Assembly (NCBI GenBank): GCA_016200675.1
Contig: JACQEH010000077.1
Location: 1-12,407, forward strand
Origin: Chloroflexota bacterium
Lineage (GTDB): Bacteria > Chloroflexota > Limnocylindria > Limnocylindrales > CSP1-4
Length of the DNA: 12,407 nucleotides
Direction of reading: 5' to 3'
Shown here piece by piece: positions 7,087 through 12,407 of this stretch; position 1 is the first letter of the stretch, and every line of letters begins with the position of its first letter. The notes under the pieces are model-generated. The model saw only the letters and a list, made by a program, of their open reading frames with translations, searched no databases and was not told the origin of the DNA. The position numbers were made by a program, and so were the translations under genes.

Positions 7087-9492
7087 ATGAGGGCGACGAC
7101 GCGACTTCGGACCGACCGAGACTGGCGGACGCTGGATCCCGCGACCGCCCGGCGGACGGCCGCCGACATCAACGCCGAGCGGTCTCGCGGCGAGCTGCCC
7201 GGCCCACCAACCCTGACCGGCGGACAGCTCCTGGCGACCCGGGTCCTGCGCTCGGTCGCCCGGCGCCTGGTCGAGAGCGCCGGGCCTGCGGAGCCCACCG
7301 CTGCAGCGGCGGCGCACGAGGACGCGGGGCGGCCCGGATCCCCGGTGCGCCGCCCGTCCAAGCCCCTCGTGGATCGCCTCGTCCTGGAGCTCCTGGGGGA
7401 CGATCCTGCGGCCCCCGGGGTCCGGGACCTCCTCGAACCGGCCGCGGTGGCCGATCTCGCGCCGGCCGCCCGGGCGCTCCTGCGCTCGCTGCCGCGCACC
7501 TCGCCCGAGTCGCTCGTCGGGCGCCTCCTGTGGATCCGGGAGCACTGGCCGCACCTCCTGGAACCCCGGAACGAGATCGAGCCGCTCCTCCTCCTCGCGG
7601 CGGACCTCGTGGCCGAGGAGGCGCGCGCCCTGGCCCTCCAGTTCCGCGGCCCGGATGGCGGCCCAGGGACGCCGGCGGACGGAGCCCGGGACGGCGGCGA
7701 TGCCGGCGCCGCGGCCGGCTTCGGCGGGCACGGCGAGGCGGCCGGACCCGACTACGCCGGCCTCGACGCGGAACCCGAGCGCTTCTCCGCGGACACCGCC
7801 TGGATGCCGGAGGTCGTCCTCCAGGCGAAGTCAACCTACGTCTGGCTCGACCAGCTCTCGCGTCGCTACCAGCGGGACATCCGCACCCTCGACGCGATCC
7901 CGGACGAGGAGCTGGACCGCCTCGCCGCCTGGGGCGTGACGGGCCTCTGGCTCATCGGCGTCTGGCAGCGCAGCAGCGCGTCGGCCGAGATCAAGCACCG
8001 CCGCGGGAACCCGGATGCGGTGGCCTCCGCCTATGCCCTCGACGACTACCGGATCGCCGACGACCTCGGCGGCGAGGATGCCCTGGGGCGCCTCCGCGAC
8101 CGGGCGGCCGGGCGCGGCATCCGCCTCGCCTCGGACATGGTCCCCAACCACATGGGCATCGATTCGAGGTGGGTGATCGACCATCCCGAGCGCTTCCTCG
8201 CGGTCGAGGAGCCCCCCTTCCCGGGCTATCGCTTCGGCGGCCCGGACCTGTCCCAGGACCCCGACGTCGAGATCCGGCTGGAGGACCACTACTGGGACGC
8301 GACCGACGCGGCCGTCGTCTTCGAGCGCCGGGACAGCCGGACGGGACAGCGGCGGTACCTGTACCACGGCAACGACGGGACGTCCTTCCCCTGGAACGAC
8401 ACGGCCCAGCTGGACTACCTTCGGGCCGACGTCCGGGAGGTGGTGATCCGGACCATCCTCGACGTCGCCCGGCGGTTCCCGATCATCCGCTTCGACGCGG
8501 CGATGGTCCTCGCCCGCCGCCACATCCGGCGCCTGTGGTGGCCCGAGCCGGGCGGCGGGGGCGGGATCCCGTCCCGGGCCGAGCACGCGATCGCGTCACG
8601 GGCCTTCGCCGCCGCGATGCCCCGCGAGTTCTGGCGCGAGGTCGTCGACCGGGTGGCCGCCGAGGTTCCCGGGACACTCCTGCTCGCCGAGGCGTTCTGG
8701 CTCATGGAGGGCTTCTTCGTCCGGACCCTGGGCATGCACCGGGTCTACAACAGTGCCTTCATGCATATGCTCCGCGACGAGAACGGCGAGGGCTACCGGC
8801 GGGTGATCAAGGAGACCATCGCCTTCGACCCACAGGTCCTCGGTCGGTTCGTGAACTTCATGACGAACCCCGACGAGGCAACCGCCCTGGACCAGTTCGG
8901 GAGCGACGACAAGTACTTCGGCGTGGCCACGGTCCTGGCGACGCTGCCCGGGTTGCCGATGCTCGGCCACGGACAGCTCGAGGGCCTCGGCGAGCGCTAC
9001 GGGATGGAGTTCCGGCGGGCGATGCGCGACGAGCGCCCCAACGAGGGCCTCCTCGCCCGTCACGAGCGCGAGCTCGTGCCGCTCCTCCGGGAGCGTCACC
9101 GCTTCGCCGGGTCCGCCGACTTCCGCCTCTACGACCTGGTCGCCGAGAGCGGCGACGTCGACGAGCACGTCTATGCCTACACGAACGGTCGCGGCAGCCT
9201 GCGCTCGCTGGTCGTCTACCACGACCGTTTCGCCTCCACCGCGGGCCGGATTCGGGCCAGCGCGCCGTTCGCGATCGCGGCCGGCGACGGCAGCCGGAGC
9301 CCCGTCGAGTCGACGCTGGCCGAGGCCCTCGGCCTCGATGGGGACGCTGCAGCGATGGTCCACTTCCGCGACCCGCGGACGGGTGCCGCCACGAGCGCCA
9401 CGATCGGCGAGATTCGCGACCGGGGCCTGTCGCTCCGCCTCGAGGCCTACGAGCACCACGCCTACACGGAGATCGAGGTCCGCGGCGGCTGA
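7087..9492 (+). CDS. Large GH13-like alpha-amylase family protein with divergent region IV
   Basis: 801 aa. The first 205 residues are a helical, Arg/Leu-rich extension of unknown role, followed by a Gly/Ala/Asp-rich linker (about 200-235), the GH13 barrel (about 255-680) and a C-terminal beta domain. Region I reads SDMVPNH (D350, H355); region II IIRFDAAM with nucleophile D470; region III LLAEAFW with acid/base E535. Region IV reads MTNPDEATA: N594, P595, D596, E597, so the usual substrate-binding His before the Asp is replaced by Pro. The catalytic triad D470/E535/D596 thus appears complete. No signal peptide. Probably acts on alpha-glucans, but subfamily and reaction are unclear; a transferase or a glucan-binding protein is possible. 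It begins 13 bp after the GntR stop without a clear ribosome site, so coupled expression is likely. Confidence 0.85.
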   Translation: MRATTRLRTDRDWRTLDPATARRTAADINAERSRGELPGPPTLTGGQLLATRVLRSVARRLVESAGPAEPTAAAAAHEDAGRPGSPVRRPSKPLVDRLVLELLGDDPAAPGVRDLLEPAAVADLAPAARALLRSLPRTSPESLVGRLLWIREHWPHLLEPRNEIEPLLLLAADLVAEEARALALQFRGPDGGPGTPADGARDGGDAGAAAGFGGHGEAAGPDYAGLDAEPERFSADTAWMPEVVLQAKSTYVWLDQLSRRYQRDIRTLDAIPDEELDRLAAWGVTGLWLIGVWQRSSASAEIKHRRGNPDAVASAYALDDYRIADDLGGEDALGRLRDRAAGRGIRLASDMVPNHMGIDSRWVIDHPERFLAVEEPPFPGYRFGGPDLSQDPDVEIRLEDHYWDATDAAVVFERRDSRTGQRRYLYHGNDGTSFPWNDTAQLDYLRADVREVVIRTILDVARRFPIIRFDAAMVLARRHIRRLWWPEPGGGGGIPSRAEHAIASRAFAAAMPREFWREVVDRVAAEVPGTLLLAEAFWLMEGFFVRTLGMHRVYNSAFMHMLRDENGEGYRRVIKETIAFDPQVLGRFVNFMTNPDEATALDQFGSDDKYFGVATVLATLPGLPMLGHGQLEGLGERYGMEFRRAMRDERPNEGLLARHERELVPLLRERHRFAGSADFRLYDLVAESGDVDEHVYAYTNGRGSLRSLVVYHDRFASTAGRIRASAPFAIAAGDGSRSPVESTLAEALGLDGDAAAMVHFRDPRTGAATSATIGEIRDRGLSLRLEAYEHHAYTEIEVRGG

Positions 9493-9499
9493 GGGGCGA

Positions 9500-9514
9500 G
9501 GCGGCCGCGCCGCC
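9500..9514. terminator. Short hairpin between convergent genes
   Basis: GGCGGC and GCCGCC, 6-bp arms with a CGC loop, start 8 bases after the stop of the GH13-like gene and lie between its end and the stop at 9521 of the minus-strand remnant. No T-run. A possible weak bidirectional terminator. Confidence 0.35.
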
Positions 9515-9520
9515 ACCGTG

Positions 9521-9906
9521 TCAAGGACGCTCCAGGACCACCCGGCGCAGGAGGGGAAGGGGCAGCTCGCCGTGGCCGATCAGGCCCTCGAGGTGGGGCC
9601 GGTAGGCGAATTCGGGCGTCTCGGGATAGCCGCCGACGATCAGCGGGACGGGCACCGCGTCGGCGCCGCGAGGCGGTAGCGCTGGACCGCCAGGATCGCG
9701 AGGAGCCGGTCGCCGTCGATGGCCTGGTCGAAGGTCAGCGTCGCTGCCTCGACCGTGACCCAGCGGGCCTGCCATCGGTCGATCGCCGACAGATCGGGCC
9801 AGGCCGCGCCGTACTCGTGGACCCTGGCGGCGGTCGCGGCGGTCGCGGCGAGCGGGTCGAGGCGGAACGCCCCGTCGAGGTAGGCACGGACGAGCGCGTC
9901 GAACAT
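9521..9906 (-). pseudogene. DUF885-family remnant, both ends kept, middle lost
   Basis: The minus strand from ATG 9906 encodes about 80 residues resembling the N-terminus of DUF885 (putative metallopeptidase-like) proteins: MFDALVRAYLDGAFRLDP, then LSAIDRWQARWV and QAIDGDRLLAILA. The frame then closes at 9640. From about 9670, the next frame continues to a stop at 9521 with HLEGLIGHGELPLPLLRRVV, which resembles the usual DUF885 C-terminal end (F-H-x-x-L-L-x-x-G-x-L-P-x-x-L-L-R-R). Intact members are about 550-600 aa, so roughly 400 or more residues are absent and the join is out of frame. GGAGG lies 11 nt before the ATG. The family call rests on pattern memory and is moderate; an unrelated small gene with one frameshift is the alternative. 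Confidence 0.5.
9827..9850. repeat. 9-bp tandem repeat inside the DUF885 remnant
   Basis: GCGGCGGTC occurs twice in tandem (9827-9844) followed by a partial third copy. The unit length of 9 keeps frame and encodes Ala-Ala-Thr repeats on the minus strand. Simple slippage in high-GC coding sequence. Confidence 0.6.
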
Positions 9907-9936
9907 TGCCGCGTGGGCCTCCGGGCGGGGATCGGC

Positions 9937-9965
9937 AGTGTAGCGGCGCGCTAGGATCGTCTGAC
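9937..9965 (-). promoter_or_regulatory. Possible promoter of the DUF885 remnant
   Basis: On the minus strand GTCAGA (9960-9965) and TACACT (9937-9942) are separated by 17 bp, a plausible -35/-10 pair about 30 bp before the ATG at 9906. The interval also holds a 13-bp palindrome TAGCG-GCG-CGCTA (9941-9953). On the plus strand TAGGAT (9952-9957) could be a -10 box for the cyclase. All weak matches. Confidence 0.3.
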
Positions 9966-9980
9966 GCGAACGTGCGACGA

Positions 9981-9986
9981 AGGAGG
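9981..9986 (+). promoter_or_regulatory. Strong Shine-Dalgarno deciding the cyclase GTG start
   Basis: AGGAGG, the best Shine-Dalgarno match in the window, lies 4 nt before GTG 9991. The nearby GTG at 9972 is in another frame, so 9991 is the start. Confidence 0.75.
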
Positions 9987-9990
9987 TTCG

Positions 9991-10800
9991 GTGCCGGGCG
10001 CCAGGACGAATGACGAGATGTGGCGGGACTTCCTCTCGGGCCGGATCGAGGGCCTCGAGCAGATGAAGTCGCTGTTCCGCCGCCTTCCGCGGGCGCCGCG
10101 CTGCAAGCTCTGCCAGGCCCCGTTCGCGGGTCCCGGCGGCAAGGTCCTCGGCCTGACCCGGTTTCGGCGGTGGCAGGCCAACTCGACCCTCTGCAACATC
10201 TGTACCGGCAGCCTCGGCGAAGTCGTCGGCGGAGCCGAAATCGAGGCGACGTTCCTCTTCGCCGACATTCGTGGCTCGACGGCCGTCGCGGAGCACCTCC
10301 GGCCGGCCGAGTACAACGCGATCCTCCAGCGCTTCTATCGGGTCTGCGCCACGGCCGTCGATGTCCATGGCGGGCTCGTCGACAAGTACCTCGGCGACGG
10401 AGTCGTGGCGTTCTTCGGTCCCGCCTTCAGCGGCGACGGTGGGCCGGCCGCCTCCGCGATCCGGGCCGGACGATCCATACTCGACGGCGTGCGTGACGAC
10501 AGGACCGCGACGAGCTGGCTGCCGGTCGGCGTGGGCGTTCACACGGGGATCGCCTACGTCGGCGTCCTTGGCGAGGAGGGTGGCCAGCTGGATTTCACCG
10601 GCGTCGGCGACGCCGTGAACACCGCGGCACGGCTCGGCTCGGAGGCCGGTGCGGGCGAGTTGCTCGTGTCCCTGGCGACGGTCGCCAGGGGCAGCTTCGA
10701 TGCCGGGGGCCTCGAGCGGCGCCATCTCTTCCTCAAGGGCCGCGAGGAGCCGGTCGACGTCGTGGTCGTGGTCGGTGGCGGCCGGGCGATGCCCGCGTGA
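9991..10800 (+). CDS. Class III adenylate/guanylate cyclase with zinc-ribbon-like N-terminus
   Basis: 269-aa cytoplasmic nucleotide cyclase, probably making cAMP from ATP. Two CXXC pairs in the N-terminal region, C38/C41 and C68/C71, look like a zinc-binding module (CKLC...CNIC). The catalytic domain spans about 84-262: FADIRGS with metal ligand D92, DKYLGDG with metal ligand D136 and K132 at the adenine-specifying position, and DFTGVGDAVNTAARLG with N210 and R214 as transition-state residues. All catalytic positions look present, so it should be active, as a homodimer. No membrane segment. Such soluble cyclases with paired cysteines are, as I recall, common in Chloroflexota and Actinomycetota; redox or metal control is possible but not shown. 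Its stop overlaps the GTG of the acetyltransferase gene by 4 bp, so the two are translated together. Confidence 0.92.
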   Translation: MPGARTNDEMWRDFLSGRIEGLEQMKSLFRRLPRAPRCKLCQAPFAGPGGKVLGLTRFRRWQANSTLCNICTGSLGEVVGGAEIEATFLFADIRGSTAVAEHLRPAEYNAILQRFYRVCATAVDVHGGLVDKYLGDGVVAFFGPAFSGDGGPAASAIRAGRSILDGVRDDRTATSWLPVGVGVHTGIAYVGVLGEEGGQLDFTGVGDAVNTAARLGSEAGAGELLVSLATVARGSFDAGGLERRHLFLKGREEPVDVVVVVGGGRAMPA

Positions 10801-11426
10801 GCATCGAGCGCGGGCCATGGCTCACCCCGGCGCCGACGCCGTGGGTCAGGCCACAGGTCCTGACCGGCCGGCGCGTCCGGCTCGAGCCGATCGGCCTCGA
10901 CCATGTCGACGACCTCGCCGTGGCCGGGTCCGATCCGTCGATCTGGGCCCTCACGATCGCCCGCCCGGTCGATCGGGCGGGCATCGAGGCCTGGGTCCGG
11001 GCCGCCATGTCCAGCGCGGCCGCGGGCGCGGAGCTGCCCTTTGCCACCGTCGACATCGCGACCGGACGGGCGATCGGCGGCACCCGCTTCATGTCCATCG
11101 TGCCCGACCATCGCCGGCTCGAGATCGGGTGGACGTGGCTGGGCCTGGCCCACCAGCGGAGCGGCGCCAACCGGGAGGCGAAGCTCCTCCAGCTGACCCA
11201 CGCCTTCGAGGTCCTCCACGCCAACCGGGTCGAGTTCAAGACCGACGCCCGGAACGACAAGTCGCGGGCTGCGCTCCTCGGCATCGGGGCAACCTTCGAG
11301 GGCCTCTTCCGGAGTCACATGATCATGCCGACGGGGCCCCTCCGGGCGTCAGCCTGGTACAGCGTCATTTCGACCGAGTGGCCAGAGGTGAAGGCCCGGC
11401 TCGAGTCCCTCCTCGGCTGGGGGTGA
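10797..11426 (+). CDS. GNAT-family N-acetyltransferase (RimJ/RimL-like)
   Basis: 209-aa acetyl-CoA-dependent N-acetyltransferase of the Acetyltransf_3 (RimJ/RimL) type. Seen: entry strand GRRVRLEPIGLDHVDDL (24-40), central strands FATVDIATGRAIGGTRFM (82-99), EIGWTWL (109-115), the acetyl-CoA loop HQRSGANREAKLL (119-131) in place of the classic QxxGxG/A, and the C-terminal VEFKTDARNDKSRAALLGIG (145-164) with N153 and S156. Substrate unknown: protein N-termini, a small amine or an antibiotic are all possible. GTG 10797 overlaps the cyclase TGA as GTGA and there is no separate ribosome site, so expression is coupled to the cyclase. There is no cyclic-nucleotide-binding domain in the protein. Confidence 0.9.
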   Translation: MSIERGPWLTPAPTPWVRPQVLTGRRVRLEPIGLDHVDDLAVAGSDPSIWALTIARPVDRAGIEAWVRAAMSSAAAGAELPFATVDIATGRAIGGTRFMSIVPDHRRLEIGWTWLGLAHQRSGANREAKLLQLTHAFEVLHANRVEFKTDARNDKSRAALLGIGATFEGLFRSHMIMPTGPLRASAWYSVISTEWPEVKARLESLLGWG

Positions 11427-11508
11427 CGTACCGTTCGACGCCGGCATCTGCGATGATCGGACCCGGCCGGCCCGTCAAGGTCGCCGCCACAGGACCGGAG
11501 GACCACCC

Positions 11509-11834
11509 GTGAGCGATCTCATCGTCAAGGTCTTGATCAACGCCGTCGGGGTCTTCGCCGCGATCAAGGTGGTGCCCCAGATCAGCTTCGCGTTCGGCAA
11601 TGACTGGTGGAAGCTCCTGGCGGTGGCCCTGATCCTGGCCCTCGTGAACAGCTACATCAAGCCGATCCTGAAGATCCTGTCGTTCCCGAGCTCGGCCTGA
11701 ACTTCACGATCGGCGGCTACCCGCCCCACTTCACGGCGGACTCCTTCATCGGGGCGCTCCTCGGGTCCATCGTGATCAGCATCGTCTCGACCGTCCTCGG
11801 GATGGTGAATGCCGGCCGGAGGGTCGTCTCCTAG
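11509..11834 (+). pseudogene. Superfamily IV phage holin-like membrane protein, internal out-of-frame deletion
   Basis: Small membrane protein of the PF04020 family (four-helix holin-like; role in bacteria unclear). GTG 11509 has GGAGGA 6 nt upstream. The first part encodes two membrane segments and the family motif VNSYIKPILKILSFP, then hits TGA at 11698 after three foreign residues. From 11688 another frame gives ELGLNFTIGGYPP, DSFIGALLGSIVISIVS and a stop at 11834, the family C-terminus. In intact relatives roughly 25 hydrophobic residues (L-T-L-L-T-L-G-L-F...) sit between the two parts; they are missing. This is therefore a deletion of about 70-80 bases that also shifts frame, not a simple frameshift. 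A 63-residue product with two helices could still be made. It sits directly before, and slightly overlaps, lysA. Confidence 0.82.
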
Positions 11835-12407
11835 CCTCGTGGACCGCCTGCCGGAGATCGCCGCGACCCTCCGGCTGGGCGCCCATCGCTTCGGCACGCC
11901 GCTCGGGGTCACCGACGTGGCAACCCTCGAGGGCGCGGCGGCGACGGTGGCGGCCGCCTTCCCGGAGCCCTGGCTGCGGGCCTACTCGGTCAAGGCCAAC
12001 GACGTGACCGCGATCGTCGGTCGCCTCGGAACGCTGGGCTTCGGGGCCAACGTGGTCTCGCGGGGCGAGTGGGCGATCGCGCGGCGGGCGGGCATCCCGA
12101 ACGCGCGGGTGACCGTCGAAGGCGTCGGCAAGACCGATGACGACCTTCGGGCCGTCATGCGCGCCGCGCGGGCCGGCGATCCCCCGCGCTGGCTCGCCAT
12201 CGAGTCCGCGGACGAGGCACGAGCCCTCGCGGCGATCGCCGGTTCGAGCAGCGGCGGAGGCCGCCTCGACGTCCTCCTGCGCCTCAACCCGGCGGTCGTG
12301 CCCGAGACGACGCCGGGCCTCGCCGTCGGGGCAGCGGGGTCGAAGTTCGGCATGACCGCCGACGAGCTTTCGACGGCAGTCGCCATCGTCGCCGCCGGCC
12401 GCGGCCT
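11809..12407 (+). CDS. lysA: Diaminopimelate decarboxylase, 3' end cut by window edge
   Basis: PLP-dependent fold-III decarboxylase converting meso-diaminopimelate to L-lysine, the last step of lysine synthesis. Numbered from ATG 11809: YSVKAND with the PLP-binding K62, SRGEW (84-88), GKTDDDL, RLNP (158-161) and SKFGM (178-182), all as expected. The frame is open to the window edge; about 200 of the usual 400-450 residues are present, and the C-terminal beta domain is missing. Start choice: ATG 11809 follows an in-frame TGA, overlaps the holin remnant by 26 bp and has GGGA 7 nt upstream; GTG 11839 lies just after the remnant's stop, but its GGAGGG is 15 nt away. Homology begins after both. 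An ornithine/arginine decarboxylase of the same fold is less likely. Probably cotranscribed with the upstream remnant. Confidence 0.88.
   Translation, partial: MPAGGSSPSLVDRLPEIAATLRLGAHRFGTPLGVTDVATLEGAAATVAAAFPEPWLRAYSVKANDVTAIVGRLGTLGFGANVVSRGEWAIARRAGIPNARVTVEGVGKTDDDLRAVMRAARAGDPPRWLAIESADEARALAAIAGSSSGGGRLDVLLRLNPAVVPETTPGLAVGAAGSKFGMTADELSTAVAIVAAGRG

Noticed and set aside
9827..9850. Nine-base tandem repeat as a regulatory or contingency repeat
   Set aside because: Only two full copies, frame-keeping and encoding Ala-Ala-Thr; ordinary coding slippage.
9907..10818. Minus-strand frame continuing upstream of the DUF885-like ATG, opposite the cyclase
   Set aside because: The cyclase on the plus strand has complete catalytic motifs and a strong ribosome site; the antisense part has no motifs and is a shadow.
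11509..11834. Programmed ribosomal frameshift joining the two holin frames
   Set aside because: A frameshift would not restore the roughly 25 missing residues, and no slippery run is present at the junction.
1..12407. CRISPR arrays, tRNA or rRNA genes, insertion sequences, integrase or attachment sites
   Set aside because: No regularly spaced repeats, no recognisable cloverleaf or rRNA core, no transposase or integrase motifs and no terminal inverted repeats were seen on reading both strands.

Overview
The window is a gene-dense, very GC-rich bacterial segment with strong G/C preference at third codon positions, GTG and TTG start codons and short intergenic gaps. The gene types suggest a high-GC phylum; Chloroflexota (uncultivated soil or freshwater lineages) or Actinomycetota are my best guesses. 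These types are a short-form alpha-glucan phosphorylase, a DUF1925/1926-type GH57 enzyme, a cyclase with paired CXXC motifs, a DUF885 remnant and a superfamily IV holin. No rRNA or marker protein settles the phylum.

Positions 1-9492 form an alpha-glucan (maltodextrin/glycogen) locus. From the left: the 3' part of an alpha-glucan phosphorylase gene (+); a convergent GH13 neopullulanase/cyclomaltodextrinase-like gene (-); a divergent promoter with a tandem 13-bp LacI-type operator; a GH57 alpha-amylase/4-alpha-glucanotransferase gene (+); a strong hairpin; a 43-residue single-span membrane protein (-); a second divergent promoter with a 12-bp inverted repeat; a GntR regulator with a large extra C-terminal domain (+); and, 13 bp later, an 801-aa GH13-like protein with a non-canonical region IV (+). 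No signal peptide is evident on the enzymes, so they probably act in the cytoplasm. GH13 and GH57 would cut and re-chain dextrins, and the phosphorylase would release glucose-1-phosphate from the linear ends.

Positions 9493-12407 are unrelated housekeeping and signalling content. There is a broken DUF885-family gene (-), a class III adenylate cyclase with a zinc-ribbon-like N-terminus overlapping a GNAT acetyltransferase by 4 bp (+), a superfamily IV holin-like membrane gene with an out-of-frame internal deletion (+), and the first two thirds or less of a diaminopimelate decarboxylase gene (lysA), which runs off the right edge.

The most interesting items are: the two operator-like elements in divergent promoters, the GntR protein with its unexplained sensor-like domain, the GH13-like enzyme whose region IV reads N-P-D-E instead of N-H-D, the unlisted small membrane protein, and two genes (DUF885, holin) that each keep both ends but have lost their middle out of frame.
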